Notes: a model not told the origin generated them from the sequence alone. 64,000 nucleotides of DNA from CAIWHR01 sp963734055 (GCA_963734055.1 CAVTFQ010000005.1:172072-236071), one strand, 5' to 3'; positions 8,588 to 17,631 are shown, counted from the stretch's first letter. Made by a program: numbers and translations.

Positions 8588-9586
8588 ATTCGCGGCGACC
8601 TGCGGGTTGGGCAGTCCCTCGCGGATCCCCTGCGAGAAGCCCGGGTCACGATCGAGGGCCTTCGCTTTGGCATTGATGTGACTCTTTGCGCGCAACTCCT
8701 CGAACGGCATCCGCGTATCGATCCTTCCGCGCTCATAGAGCATCTGATCGCCGTACCCGTTGGCGAGCAATCGCCAGTCGAAGCGCGCTGCATTCGCGGC
8801 GACGTGCGTGACGTGCGTCCGGATGCTGGTCGTGCAGTTGTCGACCAGCGCGTTGTAGAACTGCGGGGCCTTGACCAGCGCGTTCATGCTGGCGACGTAA
8901 TCCATGAGCAGGGCGCGCGCCTGCACCGGCGTCACCTTCAGCCGGTAGAGATAGACGTCCTCGCCGCGATAGTTGGTTCGCGCGCGGATGACATCGCGCT
9001 CGTCGGCGGCGACATAGATGATTTCGTATTGCCTGAAGAAACCCTTGACGGCCGAGTACTCCTGGCCCCTGCTCTTCCGGGTCTCGATGGAGATCGCAAG
9101 CGGCCGTGAGCCCTCGAAGTCCCAGCTCATGATCGTGTGCGCAATGGCCGGCGAACCCCAGTAAGACATGAACAGGTCGAGACCGCGCAGCTTCGAGAGA
9201 TCGTAGACACGGTCCTCGTAGCGCGGAGTGAAATCGGTTTCGCTTCGATAGTCGAAGTCGCGTACGTTGTGGAACGTCAACTGGTCGCCGCGGACTTCAG
9301 CCCAGGAGAGTTTCTCCACGTCGGGCTGCCAGTCGCGGTCGTTGCTCGGTTTCAGCGTGTTCCACCAGACCATGATCGCAAGGAATGCGGCGCCCCAAAC
9401 GGCCAGCGGCCGCCAGAGCGGGCGTAGCCAAATGAACGCCCCGATGCTGCCGATCACGAACAAGGCAATGAAGGCTGCCCGAGGCACGACATCGGCGTCA
9501 TGGCCGGCATAAAGGAGAGCGAGGACACCCCATGCCGACGCAATCAGCATTACGGTCGTAAGAACAATGATAAGCGCACGCTTCAA
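8585..9586 (-). CDS. DUF4105 inner-membrane protein
   Basis: 333 residues. About three N-terminal transmembrane segments within the first 80 residues (starting MKRALIIVLTTVMLIASAWG) are followed by a soluble domain with the family-typical runs FHNVRDFDYRSETDF, FMSYWGSP and DNCTTSIRTH. DUF4105 proteins are conserved membrane proteins whose Asn-Cys-Thr motif suggests a papain-like fold; no reaction is established. The stop codon lies in the terminal repeat of the neighbouring MITE-like element. Convergent with the patatin-Omp85 gene. Confidence 0.88.
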   Translation of the reverse strand: MKRALIIVLTTVMLIASAWGVLALLYAGHDADVVPRAAFIALFVIGSIGAFIWLRPLWRPLAVWGAAFLAIMVWWNTLKPSNDRDWQPDVEKLSWAEVRGDQLTFHNVRDFDYRSETDFTPRYEDRVYDLSKLRGLDLFMSYWGSPAIAHTIMSWDFEGSRPLAISIETRKSRGQEYSAVKGFFRQYEIIYVAADERDVIRARTNYRGEDVYLYRLKVTPVQARALLMDYVASMNALVKAPQFYNALVDNCTTSIRTHVTHVAANAARFDWRLLANGYGDQMLYERGRIDTRMPFEELRAKSHINAKAKALDRDPGFSQGIREGLPNPQVAAN

Positions 9587-9683
9587 TCGGGTTCCCGCCG
9601 TTCCCCGGCGCCGCGCGACGACGTCGCCGTTGAGGATGAACTTACGCCGGATGATAATCCTTGCGTTGCACCGGCCTGTCCGG

Positions 9684-10271
9684 TCAGCGCGGTGGCGGCG
9701 CTTCCGGCCCGACGCCCCACGGTGGCGGCGCGATCGTGACGATCCGCGTGAAGAGCTCGCGGAATGCCTTGCTCGCCGGCACGCCGACGACCGGGTCCTC
9801 GTTCGACGCGAACGCGGCGTCGATCGCGGCCCAGTCCTCGGTGGTCAGCGCCTCGGCGGCGAGCGGCAGCACCTCGTCCTCCTCCTTGCGCATGTGCCGC
9901 CAGTGGAAGTGCGCGTAGCGCTCGACGCCCTCCGCAAACGGCGCGAAGGCGGTCGGGTCGGTGCGATAGCGCTCCCACAGCGCCTTCAGTTCGGCGAAGC
10001 GTTCGCGGCCGACGACGTGCTCGCGCTCGAGGGCGTCGAGCGTCGGCGCCCACTCGGGCCGCCGCGCCCGCAGCCGCGCGAACAGGTAGTCGTCCTCCTT
10101 CGGATGGTGAAGCTTCTCCGGGAACGCCTCGATGTAGTGGAACATCGCGCCGAAGAGCTTGTGGTCCGCCGCCATGCGGCCCGCGCCGACCTCGGCGACC
10201 AGGTGCCGCAGGCCCTCGACGACCGCCGTGATCGCGCGGTGCTCGTCCTGGATGATCGTGATCGCCTTCAT
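9684..10271 (-). CDS. Hemerythrin HHE domain protein
   Basis: 195 residues. The HHE cation-binding four-helix bundle is visible in DEHRAITAVVEGL, FHYIEAFPEKLHHPKEDDYLF, LEREHVVGRERF and HFHWRHMRKEEDEVLP, giving the His/Glu set for a di-iron site. It may bind oxygen or protect against oxidative/nitrosative stress. The ATG at 10271 follows GGGAGG; an in-frame GTG fifteen bases earlier is less well placed. It directly follows livF and is probably the last gene of the liv operon. The last 28 codons or so are duplicated at 5843-5928. Confidence 0.9.
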   Translation of the reverse strand: MKAITIIQDEHRAITAVVEGLRHLVAEVGAGRMAADHKLFGAMFHYIEAFPEKLHHPKEDDYLFARLRARRPEWAPTLDALEREHVVGRERFAELKALWERYRTDPTAFAPFAEGVERYAHFHWRHMRKEEDEVLPLAAEALTTEDWAAIDAAFASNEDPVVGVPASKAFRELFTRIVTIAPPPWGVGPEAPPPR

Positions 10272-10282
10272 CGGACCTCCCT

Positions 10283-10984
10283 TCACGCCACCGCGACCAG
10301 CCGGTGCAGCGTGTCCGGATCGCGCAGCAGCGCTTCGCTGGCCGAGCGATGGACGATACGGCCGCGTTCGAGCACGACGGCCTGTTTCGTGAGCGACAGC
10401 GCGAGCTTCGCATGCTGCTCGACGACGATCACCGCCATGCCGCCGTCGGCGACGAGGCCGCGGATCACGCCCATCAGCTCCTGCACGATGATCGGCGCCA
10501 AGCCTTCCATCGGCTCGTCGAGCAGCAGCAGCTTCGGATTCACCATCAGCGCGCGCGCGATCGCGAGCATCTGCTGCTCGCCGCCCGAGAGCTGGTTGCC
10601 GTAGTTCGACCGCCGCTCCTCGAGGCGCGGAAATATCGCGTAGATGCGCTTCACGCCGAAGCGTCCCGGCCGCGCGACGGCGGTGAGATGCTCCTCGACG
10701 GTCAGCGACGGGAACATGTAGCGCTCCTGCGGGACCCAGCCCAGCCCGGCCCGGCTCCGCCGGTGCGTCGGGAGGCCGGCCAGATCCGATCCGCGCCAGC
10801 GCAGCGAGCCGCCGCGAAGCCGCGTCAGGCCCATCAGCGTCACGAGCAGCGTCGTCTTGCCGACGCCGTTGCGGCCGAGGAGCGCCAGGCTGCCTCCTTC
10901 CTCCACCGCGAGCGAGACGTCCTCGAGCACCACGCCGTCGCCGTAGCCCGCGGTGACGGAGTCGAGCGCCAAGAGCTCAGCCAT
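10283..10984 (-). CDS. Branched-chain-type ABC transporter ATPase LivF
   Basis: 233 residues. Walker A GRNGVGKT, signature LSGGEQQ, Walker B LLLLDEP and switch His in VEQH are all present. It overlaps livG by eight bases. With LivG it forms the ATPase pair of a high-affinity uptake system of the hydrophobic amino acid/aromatic acid (HAAT) family. Because the operon is continuous with the protocatechuate genes, the likely substrate is an aromatic acid such as protocatechuate or a lignin-derived precursor rather than leucine (inference from context). Confidence 0.93.
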   Translation of the reverse strand: MAELLALDSVTAGYGDGVVLEDVSLAVEEGGSLALLGRNGVGKTTLLVTLMGLTRLRGGSLRWRGSDLAGLPTHRRSRAGLGWVPQERYMFPSLTVEEHLTAVARPGRFGVKRIYAIFPRLEERRSNYGNQLSGGEQQMLAIARALMVNPKLLLLDEPMEGLAPIIVQELMGVIRGLVADGGMAVIVVEQHAKLALSLTKQAVVLERGRIVHRSASEALLRDPDTLHRLVAVA

Positions 10985-11729
10985 GCTGCGCCTCGCCGAG
11001 ATACACCTCGCGGACCCGCGGGTCGCCCGCGATTTCGTCCGGCGTTCCTTCGGTCAATACCTTCCCGCCGACGAGCACCGTGATCCGCTCGGCGAAGCGG
11101 AACACGAGCTCCATGTCGTGCTCGATGAAGAGGATCGTCACGTCCTTCGGCAGGCTCGCGATCACGCCGAAGAGCTCGGCGCTCTCGCCGGCCGGGATGC
11201 CGGCCGCCGGCTCGTCGAGCAGCAGGATCCGCGGCTTGGTCGCGAGCGCGAGCGCGATCTCGACCAGCCGCTGCTTGCCGTACGGCAGGTTCCGGGTCAG
11301 CGTGTTGGCCTCACGGCCGAGCCGCAGCCTCTGCAGCAGCGCCAGCGCCTCGTCCGCCTCCTCGCGCTGCCGCGCCACGGTCCGGTGCCAGATACCGGCG
11401 CGGCCCCGGCGCTCGCAGATCGCGAGCGTCGCCGACTCGAGCACCGTGAGGCCCGCGAACAACGTGTTGATCTGGAACGTGCGCGTCATGCCGCGCTTCA
11501 CGCGCTGGTGCTGCGCGAGCGCGGTGATCCGCTCGTCGCCCAGGAACACGTCGCCCGCGGTCGGCGACAAGGCGCCGGTCAGGAGGTTGATGAGCGTCGT
11601 CTTGCCGGCGCCGTTCGGCCCGATCAGCGCGTGCCTTACGCCGTGCGGAAAGGCGAGCGAGACGTCGCTGTTCGCGCGGAATTCGCCGAACGACTTCGTG
11701 AGCCCCGACGTGCGCAGCGCGGGCGTCAT
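10977..11729 (-). CDS. Branched-chain-type ABC transporter ATPase LivG
   Basis: 250 residues with Walker A GPNGAGKT, a signature region read as LPYGKQRLVEIA (the LivG-typical variant of LSGGQ), Walker B ILLLDEPAAG and IEHDMELVF with the switch His. The C-terminal extension (GTPDEIAGDPRVREVYLG) is characteristic of LivG. Its start overlaps the livM stop and its end overlaps livF, indicating translational coupling. Partner of LivF in the same importer. Confidence 0.93.
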   Translation of the reverse strand: MTPALRTSGLTKSFGEFRANSDVSLAFPHGVRHALIGPNGAGKTTLINLLTGALSPTAGDVFLGDERITALAQHQRVKRGMTRTFQINTLFAGLTVLESATLAICERRGRAGIWHRTVARQREEADEALALLQRLRLGREANTLTRNLPYGKQRLVEIALALATKPRILLLDEPAAGIPAGESAELFGVIASLPKDVTILFIEHDMELVFRFAERITVLVGGKVLTEGTPDEIAGDPRVREVYLGEAQHG

Positions 11730-12739
11730 GTCCTCGACCCACGCCGGCGATCGCGCAGCGCTTCGGCGGCACCGAGGATCCCTCCGCGCGCGAACAGCAC
11801 GACGACGACCAGAAGCAGGCCCAGCCAGAACTGCCAGTAGATCGGATTCAGATCGGAGAGGTAATGGTGCGCGACCATGAAGACTATTGCGCCGACGAGT
11901 CCCCCGTAGAGTCGTCCCGCGCCGCCCAGCACCAGCATGATCATCAGATCGGCCGAGCGCGGAAAGCCGAAGACGTCGAGTCCCACGAACTGCGTCGTCT
12001 GCGCGAGCAGTCCCCCGGCGACGCCGGCCATGGCCGCACTGACCGTGTAGATCGCAATCAGCCGCGTCGCCACCGGCGCGCCGATCGCCGGCATCCGCCG
12101 CACGTTCTCGCGAACGCCGCGCAGCGAAAGGCCGAACGGCGAGCTCACGATCCGGCGCACGACGACGAACAGCAGGAACAGGATGCCCAGGCTGTAGAGG
12201 TAGGCGGTGCTCCCGGCCAGGTCGAACGAGAACCGGCCGAGCACTTTCCCCATCGTCACGCCGGAAAGGCCGTCCGCGCCGCCGGTGATCGAGGCCAGCT
12301 GGTTCGCGCCCTCGAACAGCATGAGGCCGATGCCGAGCGTGACCATCAGCCGCGCGAGGTCCGATCCCCGAACGACGAGGAAGCTCGTCGCGAAGCCGAC
12401 GACCGCACCGGCCACGCAGGCGACGACCAGGCCCGAGAACGGCTCGCCCCAGCCGTGAACGGCGAGCAATCCGGCGGCATAGGCGCCGATGCCGAAGTAC
12501 GCCGCGTGCCCGAGCGAGACGATGCCTGCGTAGCCGAGGATCAGGTCGAGCGAGACGGCGAACAACCCCGTGATCAGGATCTGGCTGCCGAGCACCCGGT
12601 GCTGGGGAAAGACGAAGAACGCCGCGAGCGCGGCCAGCCAGAACGCGATCTCCGGCGCGCGCCAGCGGTCGGTCGGTAGCCTCGGGGCGATCGCCGTGGC
12701 GTCCACCGCGGCGACCGTCGGGCTAGGCGCGGCGACCAT
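11726..12739 (-). CDS. Branched-chain-type ABC transporter permease LivM
   Basis: 337 residues, about ten hydrophobic segments, with the LivM-typical runs LGYAGIVSLGHAAYFGIGAY and GLSLRGVRENVRRMPAIG, the latter being the EAA-like cytoplasmic loop contacting the ATPases. It overlaps the livH 3' end by 17 bases. Forms the heterodimeric channel with LivH. Confidence 0.92.
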   Translation of the reverse strand: MVAAPSPTVAAVDATAIAPRLPTDRWRAPEIAFWLAALAAFFVFPQHRVLGSQILITGLFAVSLDLILGYAGIVSLGHAAYFGIGAYAAGLLAVHGWGEPFSGLVVACVAGAVVGFATSFLVVRGSDLARLMVTLGIGLMLFEGANQLASITGGADGLSGVTMGKVLGRFSFDLAGSTAYLYSLGILFLLFVVVRRIVSSPFGLSLRGVRENVRRMPAIGAPVATRLIAIYTVSAAMAGVAGGLLAQTTQFVGLDVFGFPRSADLMIMLVLGGAGRLYGGLVGAIVFMVAHHYLSDLNPIYWQFWLGLLLVVVVLFARGGILGAAEALRDRRRGSRT

Positions 12740-13589
12740 AGAGCCCGGCGGGGAACACGATCATCAGCGTCACCATCAGGAAGTAGATGATGAACGAGCC
12801 GATCTGCGGCACGTAGTACTTGCCGGCGACGTCGCAGACCCCGAGGATCATCGCGGCGACGAGGCCGCCCTTGATCGTCCCTGCGCCGCCGATCGCCACG
12901 ACCAGGAGGAAGTACACCATGTACTTGAGCGGGAACGTCGGATCCAGTCCGAGCACGTCGACGCCGAGCCCGCCGCCGAGACCGGCGAGCCCCGAGCCGA
13001 GCGCGAACGTCACGCCGAAGACGCGGTTGACGTTGATGCCGAGGCCGGCGGAGGCGATCGCATTGTCGACGGAGGCCCGCACCTGCGCGCCGAAGCGCGT
13101 GCGCACGAGCAAGAGATGCAGCGCGACCGTGAGCACCGCGACGATCGCGATCAGGAACAGCCGGTAGGCGCCGAGGTCGAGCCCCAGGACGTGCACCTGC
13201 CCGCGCAGGAAATCGGGCAAGTGCACCGGCTGCTGCGAGGGGCCGAAGAAATACGTCGTCGCCGCGACCGCCATGAACGCGAGGCCGATCGAGAACATCA
13301 CCTGGTCGAGATGCGCCGCCTTGTAGAGGCGCTGGTAGAGCGTCCGCTCGAGGACGATGCCGGCCATCGCCGCGACGACGAACGCGGCGGGCAGCGTCGC
13401 GAGGAACGGGACGCCTGCGCGCGCCATCAGCTGCACGCAGACGTACCCGCCGAGCATCGCGAACGCGCCGTGCGCCAGATTGATGAAATTCATCAGGCCC
13501 ATCGTCACCGACAGGCCGATGCTGATGATGAACAGCAGGCTGCCGTACGCAATGCCGTCGAACAGCACCCCGGCGAGATTCCCGAGCAT
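12723..13589 (-). CDS. Branched-chain-type ABC transporter permease LivH
   Basis: 288 residues from the ATG at 13589; a GTG three codons upstream is also possible. The start region LFDGIAYGSLLFIISIGLSV and NFINLAHGAFAMLGGY are LivH hallmarks. It has eight or more membrane spans, with the conserved loop RASVDNAIASAGLGINV. First permease gene after the binding-protein gene livK, separated from it by a short repeat-bearing gap. Confidence 0.92.
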   Translation of the reverse strand: MLGNLAGVLFDGIAYGSLLFIISIGLSVTMGLMNFINLAHGAFAMLGGYVCVQLMARAGVPFLATLPAAFVVAAMAGIVLERTLYQRLYKAAHLDQVMFSIGLAFMAVAATTYFFGPSQQPVHLPDFLRGQVHVLGLDLGAYRLFLIAIVAVLTVALHLLLVRTRFGAQVRASVDNAIASAGLGINVNRVFGVTFALGSGLAGLGGGLGVDVLGLDPTFPLKYMVYFLLVVAIGGAGTIKGGLVAAMILGVCDVAGKYYVPQIGSFIIYFLMVTLMIVFPAGLYGRRA

Positions 13590-13639
13590 GGCTCGCACAC
13601 CTGGACCCGTCCCGAAGCGGGCGGCGACCGACGGGCCGC

Positions 13640-13695
13640 CCCTAGGTCGCCGCGCCCCCTTGGGGGAGGCGCGCGAGCGCGCTTCGGGGGGAGCC
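13640..13695. repeat. GC-rich intergenic hairpin repeat between livK and livH
   Basis: Contains CCCCCTTGGGGG followed by a CGCGAGCGCG dyad and CTTCGGGGGG, the form of a common Burkholderiales intergenic repeat. It lies directly after the livK stop. Such stem-loops behind a binding-protein gene often stabilise the upstream message, which would give more binding protein than permease; this is inference. Confidence 0.65.
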
Positions 13696-14883
13696 CTAGT
13701 TGCCGGGGTCCTTTACGTTCTCGACCTTGTCGAACTCGACGTTCCAGGGCTTGCCGTTGACCATCTTGACCTCGCGCAGGTAGACGGTCTGGATCGGCTG
13801 CCGCGTCGCCGGATCGATCGCGATCGGGCCGCGCGGGCTCATCCACTTCATGCCCTTCATCGCCTCGACCAGCTGCTCACCCGTGGCGTTCGGACCGGCC
13901 TTCTTCAGCGCCCCGTAGATCAGGTGCATGCCATCGTAGCCGCCGACCGAGTGGAAGTTGGGGCGCATCCCAGTGTTCGCCTTCATGAACGCGTCGACGT
14001 ACGCCTTGTTCTCGGGCGAGTCGTGCGCGGCCGAATAATGGAACGCCGTGATGACGCCGACCGCTGGCGCGCCCATCGCCTCGAGCAAGTCGTCGTCGGT
14101 CACGTCGCCGGTGCCGATCAGCTTGACGCCGGCCTGCTTCAGGCCGCGCTCGTCGAACTGCTTCATCAGGGCCAGGCCTTCGCCGGACGGGACGAACACG
14201 AACAGTGCGTCGGGCTTCGCATCCTTCGCCCGTTGCAGGAACGGCGCGTAGTCGGGATTGCGCAAAGGCGTGCGGATCGACTCCACGATCTCGCCGCCTC
14301 CCGCCTTGAACACCGCGACGAACGTCTTCTCGGCGTCGAGACCCGGGCCATAGTCGGTCACCAGCGTGACGACGCGCTTGATCTTGTTCTTGAGCGCCCA
14401 TTCGGCGATCGGCGCCGTGACCTGCGGCAGCGTGAAGTTCGGACGCACGATGAACGGCGAGCGCGTCGGGATCATCGCGGTCGCCGCCGCCATCACGATC
14501 ATCGGGACCTTGGCCTCGGTCGCCACGGGCGCGGCGGCGAGTGCGAGCGGCGTCAGGCCGAAGCCGGCGAGCACGCTCACCTTGTCCTGCACGACCATCT
14601 CCTGCGCGATGCGCTTGGTCGTCTCCGGCGCGAGCCCGGTGTCGTCCTTGACGATCAGTTCGATCTTGCGGCCGGCGACCGTGTCGCCGTTCTTCGCCAT
14701 GTACAACCGGCACGCCGCCTCGATCTGCTTGCCGGTCGACGCGAACGGGCCGGTCAGCGGGAGGATGAGGCCGATCTTGAACGGATCGGCGGCGAGCGCG
14801 GGGCCGGCCAGCGCGGATAACGCGGCCGCGGCCACGAGGCCCTGCAGCGCGCGGCGGCGCGAGGTTCGCGGGGGATGGTGCAT
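13696..14883 (-). CDS. ABC transporter substrate-binding protein LivK-like
   Basis: 395 residues from the ATG at 14883, preceded by AAGGAGGA. The N-terminus SRRRALQGL followed by a hydrophobic Ala-rich stretch and ALAA is a signal peptide with a Tat-like twin arginine. The mature part opens with FKIGLILPLTGPFASTG, the Peripla_BP_6 (type I) fold. It binds the solute in the periplasm for LivHMGF. Position downstream of ligJ and the hydrolase suggests an aromatic ligand. Confidence 0.92.
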   Translation of the reverse strand: MHHPPRTSRRRALQGLVAAAALSALAGPALAADPFKIGLILPLTGPFASTGKQIEAACRLYMAKNGDTVAGRKIELIVKDDTGLAPETTKRIAQEMVVQDKVSVLAGFGLTPLALAAAPVATEAKVPMIVMAAATAMIPTRSPFIVRPNFTLPQVTAPIAEWALKNKIKRVVTLVTDYGPGLDAEKTFVAVFKAGGGEIVESIRTPLRNPDYAPFLQRAKDAKPDALFVFVPSGEGLALMKQFDERGLKQAGVKLIGTGDVTDDDLLEAMGAPAVGVITAFHYSAAHDSPENKAYVDAFMKANTGMRPNFHSVGGYDGMHLIYGALKKAGPNATGEQLVEAMKGMKWMSPRGPIAIDPATRQPIQTVYLREVKMVNGKPWNVEFDKVENVKDPGN

Positions 14884-14953
14884 CGACTCCTCCTTGTCAG
14901 TGGTTGATTCGAATGTCCGACTCGATGTGCAGTGTACGTCGCCCTGGCCGAGA

Positions 14954-15697
14954 TCAGGCGTTCGCCGGTTGCCGTGCCGGTACGCCGCGCGCGGGGACCC
15001 GCAGCCACGCGAGCATCGCCTGCGCGACCTCGCGCGGGCGCTCCATCGGCGCCATGTGGCCACAGGATTCGATCACGGCCAGCGTCGCTCCGGGAATCAG
15101 CGCCGCCATCTCCTCGTGCTGCCGCGGCGGGCTCCATGCGTCCTCGCGGCCGCACAGCGCGAGGGTTGGACAGGCGATTGCACGCAACGTGGCCGTGGCG
15201 TCCGGCCGCGCGAGCAGCGCCTCGATCTGCGCCGCGAAATCGTCGGGCGTGCGCCGCTCGAACATGTCGAGGACGGTGTCGATCAGTGGTGCGTCGTCGA
15301 GCCGCGCCGGATGGACCATCGGCCGAACCCATTCCCGCGCCATGGCCCGCGTGCCTTCGGCGCGGGCGAGCGCGAGCAGAGCGAGCCGCCCCGCCTTCTC
15401 GTCCTCCCCGGCAGCACCGGCAGGCCGCTCGCGGAACCCGGTGTCGAAGAGCGCGAGGCGCTGGACGCGTTCCGGTGCCCGCCGCACGATCTCGAGCGCC
15501 ACCCGCCCCCCCATCGAATGTCCCGCCAGCGCGAAGGTCGGCGGTGCACCCGCCAGTACGCGCGTCGCCATCTCGCCGAGGCTGGCCGCGTCGTGATAGG
15601 CCGGAATGCGACAGCGGACGAGGTCATCGAGGTCCGGCAGAATCGGTGCCCATGCCGCGGCGTCGCCGAGCAGCCCCGGCAGCAGCAGGAGGTCCAT
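14954..15697 (-). CDS. Alpha/beta hydrolase
   Basis: 247 residues. Nucleophile elbow GHSMGG (Ser61), Asp probably in LCGREDAWSPP and His in ESCGHMAPMERP complete the triad of the alpha/beta hydrolase fold. It begins at the last base of ligJ and so is translationally coupled to the lig operon. It may cleave an ester or lactone feeding the pathway (for example a hydroxycinnamoyl or methyl ester, or a lactone side product); the substrate is not determinable. The longer frame extending to 16375 is antigenic noise across ligJ. Confidence 0.85.
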   Translation of the reverse strand: MDLLLLPGLLGDAAAWAPILPDLDDLVRCRIPAYHDAASLGEMATRVLAGAPPTFALAGHSMGGRVALEIVRRAPERVQRLALFDTGFRERPAGAAGEDEKAGRLALLALARAEGTRAMAREWVRPMVHPARLDDAPLIDTVLDMFERRTPDDFAAQIEALLARPDATATLRAIACPTLALCGREDAWSPPRQHEEMAALIPGATLAVIESCGHMAPMERPREVAQAMLAWLRVPARGVPARQPANA

Positions 15698-16749
15698 CAG
15701 CGCCGCCTCGCCGTCGCATTGACCCCGCGCGCCGACTTCGATCCGAGGCGCCCGAAGACTCGCCTCGCGTTGTCCTCGAAGATCTTCGCGCGGTCGGCCG
15801 CGCTGAGCGCACTCACCTGGTCGACGTAGCGCCGCGTGTCGTCGAAGTGATGACCGGTCTCGGGGTCGATGCCACGCACCGCGCCGACCATCTCCGAAGC
15901 GAAGAGGATGTTGTCGACCGGAATGACCTTCGTCAGCAGCTCGATGCCCGGTCGATGATAGACGCACGTGTCGAAGAACACGTTGTTCAGCAGCAGCTCG
16001 GGCAGGGGAGGCCGCTTCATGTCCTGCGCGAGGCCGCGATAGCGCCCCCAGTGGTAGGGCACCGCGCCGCCGCCGTGCGGAATGATGAATTTGAGCGTCG
16101 GAAAATCCTTGAACAGGTCGGATGCGAGGAACTGCATGAACGCGGTCGTGTCCGCGTTGATGTAGTGCGCTCCCGTCGCATGGAAGCACGGGTTGCACGA
16201 CGTCGACACGTGGACCATCGCCGGCACGTCGAGCTCGACCATCTTCTCGTAAAGCGGGTACCACCAGCGGTCGGTCAACGGGGGTTCCTTCCAGTGCCCG
16301 CCCGACGGATCCGGATTCAGGTTGCAGCCGATGAATCCGAGCTCGTTGACGCAGCGCTCGAGCTCGGGGATGCACCGCTCGGGCGGCACCCCGGGCGACT
16401 GCGGCAGCTGGCAGACGCCGACGAAGTTGTCCGGATAGAGGCCGCAGACGCGCGCCACCAAGTCATTGCAGAGCTCCGACCACTCGCGGCTCGTCGCCTC
16501 GGTGCCGACATGGTGCGCCATGAAGCTCGCCCGCGGCGAGAAGATCGTGAGGTCGGTGCCGCGCTCGCGCTGCATCTTCAGTTGCGCGTTCTCGAGGCTC
16601 GCGCGGATCTCGTCGTCGGCGATGACGAGCTCGGCGCGCTTCGGTCCCTTCGCCGGATCGTCGAGCGCGGCCACCTGCCGCTTGCGCCACGCCTCGAGCG
16701 CGGCCGGCGCGGTCGTGTAATGCCCGTGGCAGTCGATGATCATCGGCAA
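15697..16749 (-). CDS. 4-oxalomesaconate hydratase LigJ
   Basis: 350 residues of the amidohydrolase superfamily. It matches LigJ of Sphingobium SYK-6 through diagnostic runs: MIIDCHGHYT, TIFSPRASFMAHHVG, LERCVNELGFIGCNLNPDP, CNPCFHATGA, FIIPHGGGAVPYHWGR and SEMVGAVRGIDPETGH. Metal ligands are the HGH pair and later His residues. It hydrates 4-oxalomesaconate to 4-carboxy-4-hydroxy-2-oxoadipate, the penultimate step of protocatechuate 4,5-cleavage, before LigK. Expected length and complete. Confidence 0.95.
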   Translation of the reverse strand: MPMIIDCHGHYTTAPAALEAWRKRQVAALDDPAKGPKRAELVIADDEIRASLENAQLKMQRERGTDLTIFSPRASFMAHHVGTEATSREWSELCNDLVARVCGLYPDNFVGVCQLPQSPGVPPERCIPELERCVNELGFIGCNLNPDPSGGHWKEPPLTDRWWYPLYEKMVELDVPAMVHVSTSCNPCFHATGAHYINADTTAFMQFLASDLFKDFPTLKFIIPHGGGAVPYHWGRYRGLAQDMKRPPLPELLLNNVFFDTCVYHRPGIELLTKVIPVDNILFASEMVGAVRGIDPETGHHFDDTRRYVDQVSALSAADRAKIFEDNARRVFGRLGSKSARGVNATARRR

Positions 16750-16756
16750 GCCGCCT

Positions 16757-17620
16757 TCACGCCGCGCGCGTCTGCGGCACCCGCTCGTTCGCGAGCACCA
16801 TGAGCCCGGTCGCCGTGTTGGACACCGGGATGTGGTAGTTCGAGTGGACCTTGGTCACGCGCCCCGTGAGCGCGCCGCGCGCCGCGATCCAGGCCATGAG
16901 CTCGGTGCCCTGCGCACCTGCCTCGCGGACGATGTCGAGCGTCGAGTAGCGCGTGAGACGCTCCGGGTCGTTGACGAGCGCGTCCATGCACATGAGGTCG
17001 AACGGCTTGTTGATGAAGCCGGCGCGCTGGCCGTCGAGCTGGTGCGAGAGTCCGCCGGTGCCCATCACCAGGATGCGAACGTCCTCGTCCCACGCGTCGA
17101 GCGCGCGACCGACCGCCTGTCCCAGCCGGTACGCGCGCCGCGGCGACGGCAGCGGGTGCTGGACATGGTTCATCGCGATCGGGACGATCCGGACCGGCCA
17201 GTCCGCGCCGCCCGGCCACAGCAGTGCCATCGGCAGCGTCAGCGCATGGTCGACGAGCATCTCCTGGCACATCGTGATGTCGAACTCGTCGGCAACGAGC
17301 GATTCGATGAGGTGCCACGAGAGGGCCGGATCGCCCCTGAACGGCTTCACCGTCGGGATGCCCCAGCCCTCGTCGGCGTTCCGGTACTCCGCAGCCGCGC
17401 CGACGGCGAACGTCGGCAGCTTGTCCAGGAAGAAGTTGAGCCCGTGGTCGTTGTAGAACACGACGACGACGTCGGGCTTCACCCGCGCGAGCCACGCGTG
17501 CACCGGCGGGTAGCCGTCGAAGAAGGGCTTCCAGTAGGGCTCCTGCTGCAGGTGCTTCGCGATCGCGCCTCCGATGGCGGGGACGTGCGAGCTCGTGACG
17601 GCGCCGATGACGTTGGCCAT
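16757..17620 (-). CDS. Second LigB-like extradiol dioxygenase beta subunit
   Basis: 287 residues, class III (LigB) extradiol ring-cleavage fold. VTSSHVPAIGGAI carries the first Fe-ligand His, NDHGLNFF the second, and GTGGLSHQLDG is the family signature. It starts after AGGAG at 17620. Clearly homologous to the ligB at 19220 but well diverged, for example in the region after NDHG. Paired with the ligA-like gene twelve bases upstream. Likely acts on a related substrate (gallate, 3-O-methylgallate or a substituted protocatechuate), but protocatechuate itself cannot be excluded. Confidence 0.9.
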   Translation of the reverse strand: MANVIGAVTSSHVPAIGGAIAKHLQQEPYWKPFFDGYPPVHAWLARVKPDVVVVFYNDHGLNFFLDKLPTFAVGAAAEYRNADEGWGIPTVKPFRGDPALSWHLIESLVADEFDITMCQEMLVDHALTLPMALLWPGGADWPVRIVPIAMNHVQHPLPSPRRAYRLGQAVGRALDAWDEDVRILVMGTGGLSHQLDGQRAGFINKPFDLMCMDALVNDPERLTRYSTLDIVREAGAQGTELMAWIAARGALTGRVTKVHSNYHIPVSNTATGLMVLANERVPQTRAA

Positions 17621-17631
17621 GAGTCGGTCTC

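Noticed and set aside
8353..8676. Conserved-looking small proteins across the inverted-repeat elements (also 18002-18346)
   Set aside because: The frames arise because the two elements are related DNA; they differ in frame and start, lack ribosome sites and have biased composition.
14954..16375. A 473-codon open frame spanning ligJ and the hydrolase
   Set aside because: Only its last 247 codons (from 15697) give a hydrolase; the rest is an Arg/Ala-rich shadow of ligJ in another frame.
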